Source of the DNA: Njordibacter sp905182035
GTDB lineage: Bacteria; Pseudomonadota; Gammaproteobacteria; Pseudomonadales; Balneatricaceae
Length of the DNA stretch: 64,000 nucleotides
Direction of reading: 5' to 3'
Assembly: GCF_047730075.1 (NCBI RefSeq)
Contig: NZ_CP159831.1
Span: 2,418,001-2,482,000, forward strand
Positions 43,800-53,271 of the stretch are shown piece after piece. Each line of letters starts with the position of its first letter. Within the stretch, counting starts at the first letter, position 1. The notes below the pieces were generated by a model that saw only the letters and a program-made list of their open reading frames with translations, ran no database searches and had not been told where the DNA came from. Made by a program: the position numbers and the translations under genes.

Positions 43800-46628
43800 A
43801 TGGATACTATAATAGTACGCGGCGCGCGCACCCACAATTTAAAGAACATAGACATAGATATTCCGCGCGACAAGCTCGTTGTCATTACAGGTCTTTCTGG
43901 TTCTGGCAAATCTTCTTTGGCCTTCGACACCCTCTATGCAGAAGGCCAAAGGCGTTATGTAGAATCGTTATCGACTTACGCAAGACAGTTCCTGTCGATA
44001 ATGGAAAAGCCCGACATTGATCATATTGAAGGCCTTTCTCCGGCTATTTCCATTGAGCAAAAATCTACTTCACACAACCCACGCTCTACCGTTGGTACCA
44101 TTACTGAGATCTACGATTACCTGCGGTTACTATTTGCCCGCGCTGGAGAACCCCGCTGCCCAGATCATGATCTTCCACTCGCTGCGCAAACTGTGAGCCA
44201 AATGGTGGATCAGGTATTAGCCCAAGAAGCCGATCAGCGCTTAATGCTCCTTGCTCCAGTGGTACAAAACCGTAAAGGTGAGCACTTACATACCCTAGAC
44301 GAGCTACGTAGCCAAGGTTATATACGTGCTCGTATTGATGGAACTCTATGTGACTTAGACGACACTCCTGATTTAGAAAAGAACAAAAAACACACTATAG
44401 AAGTTGTCATCGATCGCTTTAAGGTCAAGCAAGGTTTGCAGTTACGTTTGGCTGAGTCTTTTGAAACCGCACTAAACTTGACAGATGGCATCGCCAAAGT
44501 CGCTTCAATGGACGACCCGGCAGCCCAAGAGATGATTTTTTCATCACGTTTTGCGTGTCCCACCTGTGGCCACTCTATTGCAGAATTAGAACCACGCTTA
44601 TTTAGCTTCAACAGTCCTTCCGGTGCTTGCCAAACCTGTGATGGTCTTGGCATTCGTCAATTCTTTGATGCAGGAAAAGTGGTACAGCAACCAGCCAACA
44701 GTTTGTCTGAAGGCGCTATTCGAGGCTGGGATCGACGCTCTATATATTACTACGGCCTGCTCAGCGCCATGGCTAAACACTATAGCTTTAGCATGGATAC
44801 GGCATGGAATGGGTTGTCAGATGATGTACAAAAACTCATTCTTTACGGCACAGGAAAAGTGTCCGTTGAATTTAACTACATTAATGATCGCGGCGACAAA
44901 ATAAGCCGTAACCACCCCTTTGAAGGCATTATTAACAACATGCAAAGGCGTTACCGCGAGACCGAGTCCAACATGGTGCGCGAAGATCTTGGCAAATACC
45001 TCAACATGCAACCCTGCCCTAGTTGCGATGGTAGCCGGCTGCGGGTAGAAGCTCGTCACGTATTTATTGACGGGTTAAATCTGCCACAAATCACCAGTAA
45101 AGCCGTAGGAGCCAGTGCAGACTATTTTGCCAACCTCAAATTAGCAGGCAAGCAAGGTCAGATTGCAGACAAGATCTTAAAAGAAATCCGCCTGCGCTTA
45201 GACTTTCTGGTAAACGTAGGATTAGACTACCTTACCCTTGACCGCAATGCTGACACTCTTTCTGGTGGAGAAGCGCAACGTATTCGCCTTGCAAGTCAAA
45301 TTGGCGCTGGCTTGGTGGGGGTTATGTATATCCTTGATGAACCGTCCATTGGATTGCACCAACGAGATAATGAACGCCTGCTAAAAACCCTTATCCACCT
45401 GCGAGACCTTGGTAACACGGTAATTGTGGTAGAGCACGATGAAGAAGCTGTGCGCCTTGCTGACCATGTGATCGACATAGGCCCTGGCGCGGGTGTCCAC
45501 GGCGGTCGCATTGTTGCCCAAGGCACACCAGAAGAAGTCATGGCTAACCCAAACTCACTTACGGGGCAGTATCTCAGTGGCGTTAAGTGCATCCCTGTAC
45601 CCAGCAAACGCAACCCTGCTAAAAAGGATAAATGGCTCAAGCTATTAGGCGCCAGAGGCAACAACCTACAAGACGTCAATCTGGCCATTCCAACGGGCCT
45701 GATGACTTGCATTACCGGCGTCTCGGGCTCAGGCAAGTCGACCCTCATCAACGCTACACTGTATCCATTAGCAGCCACTCTACTTAACAAGGCCACCACT
45801 CTAGTCGCAGCCGCCCATGATAAAGTGGAAGGCTTAGACCTAATGGACAAGGTAGTGGACATAGACCAAAGCCCCATTGGTCGCACCCCTCGCTCCAACC
45901 CGGCAACCTATACCGGCATATTCACCCCCATTCGTGAGTTATTTGCTGGCACTCAAGAGTCTCGCTCCCGCGGCTACAAACCCGGCCGCTTTAGCTTTAA
46001 TGTCAAAGGCGGACGCTGTGAAGCTTGTCAGGGTGATGGCGTGATCAAGGTAGAAATGCACTTCTTGCCAGATGTTTATGTACCTTGTGATGTATGTAAG
46101 GGCAAGCGCTACAATCGGGAAACCTTAGAAATCCAGTACAAAGGCAAAAATATTACCGAAGTATTAGGCATGACTGTGGAAACAGCGGTTGAGTTTTTTG
46201 CGGCGGTACCGATGATTCACCGCCGTTTAAAAACCTTAATGGACGTAGGCTTGAGTTACATTAGTTTAGGCCAAAATGCTACCACCCTTTCTGGTGGTGA
46301 GGCCCAGCGGGTTAAGCTATCCCGTGAGCTATCAAAGCGTGATACTGGCCAAACCTTATACATTTTGGACGAACCCACCACAGGTCTTCATTTCGCCGAT
46401 ATACAACAGTTATTAGTTGTACTACACCGCCTGCGTGATCATGGCAATACCGTGGTAGTGATTGAACATAACCTAGACGTAATTAAAACGGCAGATTGGC
46501 TTGTGGATTTGGGCCCCGAAGGCGGCAACAAAGGGGGGCAGATCATTGCTACCGGCACTCCAGAGGAAGTTGCGGCTAACCCTGCATCACATACGGGGCG
46601 ATTTTTGGCACCTTTGTTGCTTCGTTAG
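43800..46628 (+). CDS. uvrA: Excinuclease ABC subunit A
   Basis: UvrA is the damage-recognition ATPase of nucleotide excision repair. Two ABC modules are seen: Walker A GLSGSGKSS near residue 31 and GVSGSGKST near 640, each with an LSGGEAQR signature and ILDEP Walker B. Zinc-binding cysteine pairs are CPTCG/CQTC and the later CEAC/CDVC. The 942-residue length matches E. coli (940). It is divergent from ssb. Only a degenerate LexA-like box is visible upstream. Confidence 0.98.
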   Translation: MDTIIVRGARTHNLKNIDIDIPRDKLVVITGLSGSGKSSLAFDTLYAEGQRRYVESLSTYARQFLSIMEKPDIDHIEGLSPAISIEQKSTSHNPRSTVGTITEIYDYLRLLFARAGEPRCPDHDLPLAAQTVSQMVDQVLAQEADQRLMLLAPVVQNRKGEHLHTLDELRSQGYIRARIDGTLCDLDDTPDLEKNKKHTIEVVIDRFKVKQGLQLRLAESFETALNLTDGIAKVASMDDPAAQEMIFSSRFACPTCGHSIAELEPRLFSFNSPSGACQTCDGLGIRQFFDAGKVVQQPANSLSEGAIRGWDRRSIYYYGLLSAMAKHYSFSMDTAWNGLSDDVQKLILYGTGKVSVEFNYINDRGDKISRNHPFEGIINNMQRRYRETESNMVREDLGKYLNMQPCPSCDGSRLRVEARHVFIDGLNLPQITSKAVGASADYFANLKLAGKQGQIADKILKEIRLRLDFLVNVGLDYLTLDRNADTLSGGEAQRIRLASQIGAGLVGVMYILDEPSIGLHQRDNERLLKTLIHLRDLGNTVIVVEHDEEAVRLADHVIDIGPGAGVHGGRIVAQGTPEEVMANPNSLTGQYLSGVKCIPVPSKRNPAKKDKWLKLLGARGNNLQDVNLAIPTGLMTCITGVSGSGKSTLINATLYPLAATLLNKATTLVAAAHDKVEGLDLMDKVVDIDQSPIGRTPRSNPATYTGIFTPIRELFAGTQESRSRGYKPGRFSFNVKGGRCEACQGDGVIKVEMHFLPDVYVPCDVCKGKRYNRETLEIQYKGKNITEVLGMTVETAVEFFAAVPMIHRRLKTLMDVGLSYISLGQNATTLSGGEAQRVKLSRELSKRDTGQTLYILDEPTTGLHFADIQQLLVVLHRLRDHGNTVVVIEHNLDVIKTADWLVDLGPEGGNKGGQIIATGTPEEVAANPASHTGRFLAPLLLR

Positions 46629-46635
46629 GGCCAAC

Positions 46636-46667
46636 CTTATGGGGATCAGTTGCTTGATCTCCATAAG
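46636..46667 (+). other. Long hairpin in the uvrA 3' region
   Basis: CTTATGGGGATCA and TGATCTCCATAAG form a 13-pair stem (one G-T wobble) with loop GTTGCT, seven bases after the uvrA stop. There is no T run on either strand, so it is not a standard terminator. Confidence 0.55.
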
Positions 46668-46730
46668 CATCTCTGGCTTATTCTTTGCTAACCAACGCAC
46701 TTACCCTAATACCTAGATATAACTTCGGCC

Positions 46731-46761
46731 AAAAAAAACCCAGCGCAAGGCTGGGGTTTTT
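46731..46761 (-). terminator. Bidirectional Rho-independent terminator between uvrA and rplQ
   Basis: A stem CCCAGC/GCTGGG (46739-46744 with 46750-46755) is flanked by eight A on the left and five T on the right, giving T8 for the minus-strand ribosomal operon and T5 for uvrA. Confidence 0.88.
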
Positions 46762-46775
46762 AATACTGTAGAAAG

Positions 46776-47150
46776 TTACTCGTCGCTAGTTACAGGACGA
46801 TCAACTAATTCTACATAGGCCATAGGGGCATTATCACCAGGGCGAAAGCCACATTTCATAATGCGGATATAGCCACCAGGACGAGCCTCATAACGAGGGC
46901 CCAGTTCATTAAACAGCTTGCCAACTGCTTCTTTGCTACGAGTGCGAGCAAAGGCCAAACGGCGGTTAGCAACGCTATCTTCCTTAGCAAGGGTGATCAG
47001 TGGCTCAGCCACACGACGCAATTCCTTCGCTTTAGGTAGGGTGGTTTTAATCAATTCGTGCTCGAACAAAGATACAGACATGTTCTTGAACATGGCCTTA
47101 CGATGAGAGCTGGTACGATTTAGATGACGACCACTTTTACGATGACGCAT
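46776..47150 (-). CDS. rplQ: 50S ribosomal protein L17
   Basis: L17 of the large subunit, last gene of the alpha operon. The N-terminus MRHRKSGRHLNRTSSHRKAM is diagnostic, and the 124-residue length is normal. The bidirectional terminator lies 15 bases beyond its stop. rpoA is 49 bases upstream. Confidence 0.98.
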   Translation of the reverse strand: MRHRKSGRHLNRTSSHRKAMFKNMSVSLFEHELIKTTLPKAKELRRVAEPLITLAKEDSVANRRLAFARTRSKEAVGKLFNELGPRYEARPGGYIRIMKCGFRPGDNAPMAYVELVDRPVTSDE

Positions 47151-47199
47151 TTGTTAGTTCCTTATCAAACTAAGTTTGAATTTTTAGCCGGTTAAGACG

Positions 47200-48189
47200 T
47201 TATGCTTGGTTGCCTTTCAACATGGCCGGTGGCCAGTTTTCTAAACGCATTCCAAGTGACAAGCCACGAGAGGCTAGTACGTCTTTAATTTCGGTCAGTG
47301 ACTTCTTACCGAGGTTCGGAGTTTTAAGCAACTCAACTTCGGTGCGCTGAATCAGATCACCAATAAAGTTTAAGTTTTCTGCTTTTAGGCAGTTGGCCGA
47401 ACGTACAGTCAGCTCAAGATCGTCTACTGGACGTAGAAGAATCGGATCAATTTCCGGCTCATCAATCTTAGCTTCTGGTTCGTTGTCGTTTTCCAAAGCC
47501 ACAAACACTGCCATCTGACGTTGCAGAATAGTAGCAGCGCTACGGATTGCTTCTTCAGGATCTATAGTACCGTTGGTCTCTAGATCTATCACTAGCTTGT
47601 CCAAGTTAGTACGCTGCTCTACACGCGCACTTTCAACCGCGTATGCAACACGCAATACAGGGCTGAAAGAAGCGTCTAGTTGTAGCTTACCAATGGCGTG
47701 AGTTTCATCTTCACCAAAGTCGCGAGTGTCGGCTGGCTCATAGCCAGCGCCGGCACGCACAGTAAGCTGCATTACTAGCTTGGTTGCAGTATTTAGATGG
47801 GCAATCACATGGTCTGGGTTAGCCACCTCAATGTCGTGGCTCAGTGCGATGTCGGCAGCAGTTACAGTACCAGGACCCTGTTTAGTCAGGGTTAGGACTG
47901 CTTCATCGCCAGTGTGCATAGTTAGTGCAACGCCCTTAAGGTTAAGCAAGATTTCGATAACGTCTTCTTGCACTCCCTCAATGGAGCTGTACTCATGCTC
48001 AACACCGTCGATTTCTACGTCAACGATTGCCGCGCCTGCCATTGAAGACAGTAAAATACGACGCAAAGCGTTACCTAAAGTGTGGCCAAAGCCACGCTCT
48101 AACGGCTCAAGAGTAATCTTAGAGCGGGTATCACTTACACGTTGCACTTCGATGTTACGCGGTGTCAAAATATCGCTGGTTGAAGTCAT
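47200..48189 (-). CDS. rpoA: DNA-directed RNA polymerase subunit alpha
   Basis: The alpha subunit nucleates RNA polymerase assembly and binds activators and UP elements. The N-terminal domain includes EPLERGFGHTLGNALRRIL; the C-terminal domain includes LRPVDDLELTVRSANCLKAE and TEIKDVLASRGLSLG. I use ATG 48189 with AGGTGAG upstream, giving 329 residues as in E. coli; the frame extends to 48204. Position between rpsD and rplQ is canonical for the alpha operon. Confidence 0.98.
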   Translation of the reverse strand: MTSTSDILTPRNIEVQRVSDTRSKITLEPLERGFGHTLGNALRRILLSSMAGAAIVDVEIDGVEHEYSSIEGVQEDVIEILLNLKGVALTMHTGDEAVLTLTKQGPGTVTAADIALSHDIEVANPDHVIAHLNTATKLVMQLTVRAGAGYEPADTRDFGEDETHAIGKLQLDASFSPVLRVAYAVESARVEQRTNLDKLVIDLETNGTIDPEEAIRSAATILQRQMAVFVALENDNEPEAKIDEPEIDPILLRPVDDLELTVRSANCLKAENLNFIGDLIQRTEVELLKTPNLGKKSLTEIKDVLASRGLSLGMRLENWPPAMLKGNQA

Positions 48190-48224
48190 GGACTCACCTT
48201 TCACTGGGGCAATTAAAAAAGAGT

Positions 48225-48845
48225 TTACTTAGAGTAAAGTTCTACAATCAATTGCTCATTAATTTCGGCAGGCAGCTCGCTACGCTCGGGTGTACTTTTA
48301 AAAGTACCTTCCAATTTAGTAGTATCTACATCACACCACTCTACTGCGGCACGCTGGGCGGCCAACTCTAGAGCACTTTTGATGCGCAACTGCACTTTTG
48401 CCTTTTCACGGATGGAGATAACGTCACCTTCAGCCACTTTATAGCTTGGGATGTTTACTGTCTGGCCGTTAACCAAAATGCTCTTATGAGAAACAATTTG
48501 ACGTGCTTCGGCACGGGTAGAGCCGAAGCCCATACGGTAAACAACGTTATCTAAACGCGTCTCTAGCAAGCCCAACAAGTTAATACCTGTTGCGCCTTTA
48601 AGACGATCCGCTTCTTTGTAGTAATTACGGAATTGACGCTCAAGAACACCATACATACGACGAACTTTTTGCTTTTCACGTAACTGTGTGCCGAACTCAG
48701 ACAGGCGGCTACGGCGTGCGCCGTGTACACCTGGAATGGTATCAGCTTTACATTTTGAATCTAATGCTCGCACACCGCTCTTAAGGAACAAATCTGTTCC
48801 TTCACGTCGAGACAGCTTGCAAACGGGTCCAATATATCTTGCCAT
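48225..48845 (-). CDS. rpsD: 30S ribosomal protein S4
   Basis: S4 nucleates assembly of the 30S body and in E. coli represses the alpha operon. The S4 RNA-binding domain is visible (LLGLLETRLDNVVYRMGFGS, then VSHKSILVNGQTVNIPSY). Length is 206 residues as in E. coli. It lies between rpsK and rpoA. Confidence 0.98.
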   Translation of the reverse strand: MARYIGPVCKLSRREGTDLFLKSGVRALDSKCKADTIPGVHGARRSRLSEFGTQLREKQKVRRMYGVLERQFRNYYKEADRLKGATGINLLGLLETRLDNVVYRMGFGSTRAEARQIVSHKSILVNGQTVNIPSYKVAEGDVISIREKAKVQLRIKSALELAAQRAAVEWCDVDTTKLEGTFKSTPERSELPAEINEQLIVELYSK

Positions 48846-48859
48846 TTGATCCTACCCCT

Positions 48860-49249
48860 TTATACGCGACGCTTTTTAGGCGGGCGACAACCATTATGTG
48901 GAATTGGAGTCACATCTGTAATGTTGGCAACCTTAAGGCCGCAACCGTTTAAAGCACGAACCGCAGACTCACGTCCTGGTCCTGGGCCTTTAACAAATAC
49001 ATCAATGTTCTTCAATCCAAATTCCATTGCTGCTTTACCAGCACGCTCTGCAGCCACCTGGGCGGCAAAAGGCGTGCTCTTTCGAGAGCCACGGAAACCA
49101 GAACCACCAGCTGTTGCCCAGCTCAGTGTATTGCCCTGGCGATCGGTTAAAGTAACGATCGTATTGTTAAAAGAGGCGTGGATGTGCGCTAGGCCATCTG
49201 CTACCTGCTTTTTAACTTTTTTACGTGTACGAGTACCTGGCTTAGCCAT
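48860..49249 (-). CDS. rpsK: 30S ribosomal protein S11
   Basis: S11 of the 30S platform. The C-terminal KVANITDVTPIPHNGCRPPK and IHASFNNTIVTLTD are diagnostic. Length is 129 residues. It is 20 bases after rpsM and 14 before rpsD. Confidence 0.98.
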   Translation of the reverse strand: MAKPGTRTRKKVKKQVADGLAHIHASFNNTIVTLTDRQGNTLSWATAGGSGFRGSRKSTPFAAQVAAERAGKAAMEFGLKNIDVFVKGPGPGRESAVRALNGCGLKVANITDVTPIPHNGCRPPKKRRV

Positions 49250-49269
49250 GTTGATATCCTGTACTTAGC

Positions 49270-49626
49270 TTATTTGCGAATTGGCTTAGTCGGGCCTTTA
49301 CGGGTCCGAGCGTTAGTCTTGGTACGTTGACCACGTAGCGGTAAGCTACGACGATGACGTACACCACGATAACAACCTAAGTCCATCAATCGCTTAATAT
49401 TCATTGAGATTTCGCGGCGTAAATCGCCTTCGACGTTCATTGTAGCAATGGCGTTACGAATCTCATCTAATTTCTCTTCGCTCAAATCACGAACCTTGGT
49501 GCTTTCCTCAATACTGAGGTCGGCGCAGATCTGCTGAGCAGTAGGTCGGCCAATACCAAAGACATAAGTCAACGAGATAACCGTGTGCTTATTGTCTGGA
49601 ACATTGACGCCAGCTATACGAGCCAT
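49270..49626 (-). CDS. rpsM: 30S ribosomal protein S13
   Basis: S13 of the 30S head contacts the P-site tRNA and bridges to the 50S. MARIAGVNVPDNKHTVISLT at the start and the basic end RGQRTKTNARTRKGPTKPIR are diagnostic. Length is 118 residues. First gene of the alpha operon. Confidence 0.98.
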   Translation of the reverse strand: MARIAGVNVPDNKHTVISLTYVFGIGRPTAQQICADLSIEESTKVRDLSEEKLDEIRNAIATMNVEGDLRREISMNIKRLMDLGCYRGVRHRRSLPLRGQRTKTNARTRKGPTKPIRK

Positions 49627-49732
49627 TCAATTTACTCCGTTCGAGGCACTCAAAAAGTGCTTCGTTTTTTATTCTCTTCGTCACAGAAGGCGGCGAATTA
49701 TACACCCCCCCACCTTACTACGTCAATCAAGC

Positions 49733-49849
49733 TTAGCCTTGGCGTTGCTTATGACGTGGTTCAACTTTGCAGATCACTCGAACTACACCGCTGCGACGTA
49801 CGATTTTACAGTTTCGGCACATTTTCTTTACAGATGCACGTACTTTCAT
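49733..49849 (-). CDS. rpmJ: 50S ribosomal protein L36, zinc-binding form
   Basis: A 38-residue protein read on the minus strand, starting MKVRASVKKMCRNCKIVRRS and ending RHKQRQG. The four zinc ligands Cys11, Cys14, Cys27 and His33 are all present, so this is the zinc (C+) form. It lies between secY and rpsM, the canonical place at the end of the spc operon, with 106 bases to rpsM. Confidence 0.97.
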   Translation of the reverse strand: MKVRASVKKMCRNCKIVRRSGVVRVICKVEPRHKQRQG

Positions 49850-49884
49850 TTCGAACTCCTAAATTCCTGGGGCTAATATTGGGC

Positions 49885-51210
49885 TTAACCTAAAAGACCG
49901 CCATTACCCTTTAAATTCGATTTCTTCATCAGGGAACTGTACTGGTTAGACATTAAGTGAGATTGCACTTGGGACATGAAATCCATGACCACAACTACAA
50001 CGATCAACAATGATGTACCACCAAAGTAAAAAGGCACATTCCATGCAATTACTAAGAACTGCGGCATTAGCGAAACCGCGGTAATGTAAAGTGCACCAAA
50101 TAACGTTAACCGACCCAATACAGTGTCGATATAGCGCGCCGATTGTTCACCTGGGCGAATGCCTGGGATAAAAGCCCCAGACTTCTTCAAGTTATCCGCC
50201 ACGTCTTTCGGGTTAAAGACCAATGCGGTATAAAAGAAGCAAAAGAACACAATACTTACTGCAAACAGAAGTATATAAAGGGGCTGACCCGGCGCTAGCG
50301 CCATGGAAATATCCTGCACCCATTGCATGCTATCTGCTTGACCAAACCACTGACCGATTGAAGCCGGTAGTATTAAAATGGCCGATGCAAAAATTGGCGG
50401 TATGACCCCCGCCATATTCACCTTCAAGGGCAAGTGGCTGGACTGAGCGGCGAATACCTTATTACCTTGCTGACGCTTGGCATAATTAACGGTAATACGA
50501 CGCTGACCACGCTCCATGAACACCACAAATGCGATGGTCGCGAGCGCCAGTACGGCGATTGCCAGCAGGGCGATAATGTTTAAGTCACCCTGACGGGCTG
50601 CCTCAAACGATTGTCCTACCGCTCCAGGAAGACCTGAAACGATACCTGCAAAGATGAGTATTGAGATGCCGTTACCAATGCCCTTTTCTGTCACTTGCTC
50701 ACCAAGCCACATTAAGAATACTGCACCCGACACCAAGGTTATGACTGCAACGAAATAAAAGCTGAGGTCTGCATTAAAAGCAATTCCTTGCCCAGCAAGA
50801 CCGACCGCCATAGCTAAAGACTGTACCGTGGCTAATATCACAGTACCGTAGCGGGTGTATTGACTTATTTTCCGTCGACCAGCTTCACCTTCCTTCTTCA
50901 GCTGCTCTAACTGTGGGCTTACCACAGTCATAAGCTGCATGATTATCGAAGCCGATATGTAAGGCATAATGCCCAAGGCTAAGATACTCATGCGCTCCAA
51001 TGCACCACCCGAGAACATGTTAAACATGGCGAGGATAGTGCCTTGATTCTGCTCAAACATAGCGGCAAGGCGGTCCGGATTAATTCCAGGAACTGGAATG
51101 TGTGCCCCGATACGATACACCAAAATGGCGATCAGAACGAAGCGCAAGCGAGACCATAGCTCACTTAACCCACCTTGATTGCCCGCTGGCGACTTACCTT
51201 GCTTTGCCAT
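49885..51210 (-). CDS. secY: Protein translocase subunit SecY
   Basis: SecY forms the channel of the general secretion pathway. Ten membrane helices are evident; conserved pieces are RIGAHIPVPGI, the plug region near MFNMFSGGALERMSILALG and GIGNGISILIFAGI. I use ATG 51210 (441 residues), with GAGG six bases upstream and one base after the rplO stop; the frame opens to 51243 inside rplO. Confidence 0.97.
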   Translation of the reverse strand: MAKQGKSPAGNQGGLSELWSRLRFVLIAILVYRIGAHIPVPGINPDRLAAMFEQNQGTILAMFNMFSGGALERMSILALGIMPYISASIIMQLMTVVSPQLEQLKKEGEAGRRKISQYTRYGTVILATVQSLAMAVGLAGQGIAFNADLSFYFVAVITLVSGAVFLMWLGEQVTEKGIGNGISILIFAGIVSGLPGAVGQSFEAARQGDLNIIALLAIAVLALATIAFVVFMERGQRRITVNYAKRQQGNKVFAAQSSHLPLKVNMAGVIPPIFASAILILPASIGQWFGQADSMQWVQDISMALAPGQPLYILLFAVSIVFFCFFYTALVFNPKDVADNLKKSGAFIPGIRPGEQSARYIDTVLGRLTLFGALYITAVSLMPQFLVIAWNVPFYFGGTSLLIVVVVVMDFMSQVQSHLMSNQYSSLMKKSNLKGNGGLLG

Positions 51211-51211
51211 A

Positions 51212-51646
51212 CTATGCCTCGATCTTACCGCCAGCTGCTTCAATAGCAGCTGCTGCGCCCTTAGTTACGCGCAAACCTTTGACAGTAACTGCCCGGGTTA
51301 ACTCGCCACTAAGAATGATTTTGGCATCTTTCATGCGATCGTTGATCACGTCAGCAGCTTGTAGTGCCGCTAAGTCAATCACGTCGACATTCATACTTGC
51401 CAATTCGCTTAACCGCACTTCAGCTACAAATGCAGCTTTGCGCGAGGTAAAACCAAACTTAGGTAGACGCCTTTGTAGAGGCATCTGGCCGCCTTCAAAT
51501 CCTGGCTTAACACTGCCACCAGAACGAGACTTTTGACCTTTGTGACCACGGCCACACGTCTTGCCCAAACCTGAACCGATGCCACGACCTACGCGCTTTG
51601 GCGCGTGGGTAGAACCTTCAGCTGGGGATAGAGTATTTAAACGCAT
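51212..51646 (-). CDS. rplO: 50S ribosomal protein L15
   Basis: L15 of the large subunit. The N-terminus MRLNTLSPAEGS and the glycine-rich GRGIGSGLGKTCGRGHKGQK are diagnostic. Length is 144 residues. It is one base from secY and 11 from rpmD. Confidence 0.98.
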   Translation of the reverse strand: MRLNTLSPAEGSTHAPKRVGRGIGSGLGKTCGRGHKGQKSRSGGSVKPGFEGGQMPLQRRLPKFGFTSRKAAFVAEVRLSELASMNVDVIDLAALQAADVINDRMKDAKIILSGELTRAVTVKGLRVTKGAAAAIEAAGGKIEA

Positions 51647-51657
51647 ATCAATTTCCC

Positions 51658-51849
51658 TTATTCGCCTTCAACGCGAACCATGTAGTTGACCTTATTGATC
51701 ATGCCGCGTACAGATGGAGTGTCTTCCACTTCTACTGTATGCCACATGCGCTTGAGGCCGAGACCTTTGACGCAATCACGGTGACGTGGCAATTTGCCAT
51801 GCACGCTGCGTACAAGGGTGACCTTGATCATAGACTTTTTTGTTGCCAT
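51658..51849 (-). CDS. rpmD: 50S ribosomal protein L30
   Basis: A 63-residue protein with IKVTLVRSVHGKLPRH and the GLGLKRMWHTVEVED stretch typical of L30. It sits between rpsE and rplO as in the canonical spc operon. An internal ATG (MIKVTLV) could also be the start. Confidence 0.96.
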   Translation of the reverse strand: MATKKSMIKVTLVRSVHGKLPRHRDCVKGLGLKRMWHTVEVEDTPSVRGMINKVNYMVRVEGE

Positions 51850-51855
51850 GACTAA

Positions 51856-52362
51856 TTACCCCAAAATTTCTTCGACAGTTTTACCACGCTTAGCTGCAAT
51901 CTCTTCGGGAGAGTTCATGGCTTTTAGGCCATTGAATGTTGCACGCACTACGTTTACCGGATTGGTAGAACCGTAGCACTTAGCTAATACGTTATGGACA
52001 CCAGCCATCTCAAATACAGCACGCATTGCGCCACCAGCAATTACGCCAGTACCATCAGATGCTGGCTGCATGTATACCTTAGAGGCACCATGGCGAGCTT
52101 TGATTGCGTATTGAAGGGTAGTACCGTCCAATTCCACTGTAATCATGTTGCGACGTGCAGCTTCCATAGCTTTTTGGATTGCAGCAGGCACTTCGCGAGC
52201 CTTACCACGTCCAAAACCTACACGGCCTGCGCCATCACCTACCACTGTTAAAGCGGTAAAGCTAAAGATACGACCACCTTTAACCACTTTAGATACACGG
52301 TTAACCTGTACCAAACTTTCTTGCAGGTCGCCGTCTTTCTGTTCAATGTTAGCCATTGTCAT
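51856..52362 (-). CDS. rpsE: 30S ribosomal protein S5
   Basis: S5 contributes to decoding fidelity. The N-terminal double-stranded RNA-binding fold has RVSKVVKGGRIFSFTALTVV and GRVGFGRGKAREVP. Length is 168 residues. AAGGA precedes two ATGs in frame (52362 and 52356); either can be used. Confidence 0.98.
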   Translation of the reverse strand: MTMANIEQKDGDLQESLVQVNRVSKVVKGGRIFSFTALTVVGDGAGRVGFGRGKAREVPAAIQKAMEAARRNMITVELDGTTLQYAIKARHGASKVYMQPASDGTGVIAGGAMRAVFEMAGVHNVLAKCYGSTNPVNVVRATFNGLKAMNSPEEIAAKRGKTVEEILG

Positions 52363-52368
52363 ATTTCC

Positions 52369-52716
52369 TTAGAACTGCAAGCCAGCTTCACGCGCGGCAT
52401 CAGCCAACGCCTTCACTCGGCCGTGGTATTTAAATCCAGAACGGTCAAACGCAACCGTCTCGACACCTGCTTCTTTAGCGCGAGTTGCGATCAACGTGCC
52501 TACTTGTGCAGCCGCATCAGCGTTGCTAGTAGCGCCTGAACGCAAGCTAGAATCTAATGTAGAAGCCTGAGCCAATACCTTAGAACCATCGCCAGAAATA
52601 ACTTGTGCGTAGATGTGCTGCGGCGTGCGGTTAACACACAAACGAGTCACACCTAGGTCACGCATCTTATAACGTGCGCGTGCGGCGCGACGTAATCGTG
52701 CAATTTTCTTTTCCAT
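52369..52716 (-). CDS. rplR: 50S ribosomal protein L18
   Basis: L18 helps bring 5S rRNA into the 50S subunit. RLCVNRTPQHIYAQVI and the ending FDRSGFKYHGRVKALADAAR are diagnostic. Length is 115 residues, close to 117 in E. coli. It is in canonical order between rplF and rpsE. Confidence 0.98.
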   Translation of the reverse strand: MEKKIARLRRAARARYKMRDLGVTRLCVNRTPQHIYAQVISGDGSKVLAQASTLDSSLRSGATSNADAAAQVGTLIATRAKEAGVETVAFDRSGFKYHGRVKALADAAREAGLQF

Positions 52717-52728
52717 CGTTATCCTACC

Positions 52729-53262
52729 TTACTTCTTCTTAGCTTCTTTACGACGCACATACTCGTCTGCATAGCGGACACCCTTACCTTTATAAGGCTC
52801 TGGTGGACGGAAGGCGCGAATCTCGGCGGCCGCTTGGCCAACACGTTGCTTGTCGACACCGGAAACTACGACTGTAGTTTGGTTAGGGCACTCAGCAGTG
52901 ATGCCTTCAGGTAACTGGTAATCTACCGGATGGGAAAAACCCAACGTTAGATTAAGTACAGAACCTTTAGCGGCAGCACGGTAACCAACACCTTGTAATA
53001 ACAAAGTCTTCGCGAAACCGTTAACTACGCCGTTGACCATGTTGTTTACTAGGGCACGGGTAGTGCCTGACATGGCGATGGCGAGCTTGCTATTGTTGCG
53101 AGCACCGAAGGTGATTTCATTGTCAGCTTGGTTAACTTCTACATCTTGGTGAATAACCAAGTCCAAAGAACCTTTACTGCCTTTAACGGTCAAATCGCGA
53201 CCATTAATTGTAACGGTGACCCCTGTAGGCAAAGCTACAGGGCTTTTTGCTACTCGTGACAT
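52729..53262 (-). CDS. rplF: 50S ribosomal protein L6
   Basis: L6 lies near the factor-binding site of the 50S. The N-terminus MSRVAKSPVALPTGV and the C-terminal RAFRPPEPYKGKGVRYADEY are diagnostic. Length of 177 residues equals E. coli. Nine bases separate it from rpsH. Confidence 0.98.
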   Translation of the reverse strand: MSRVAKSPVALPTGVTVTINGRDLTVKGSKGSLDLVIHQDVEVNQADNEITFGARNNSKLAIAMSGTTRALVNNMVNGVVNGFAKTLLLQGVGYRAAAKGSVLNLTLGFSHPVDYQLPEGITAECPNQTTVVVSGVDKQRVGQAAAEIRAFRPPEPYKGKGVRYADEYVRRKEAKKK

Positions 53263-53271
53263 GACAACTCC

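Noticed and set aside
48846..49268. 140-codon open frame on the plus strand over rpsK
   Set aside because: Antisense to a ribosomal protein gene; long shadow frames are expected over such codon-biased genes.
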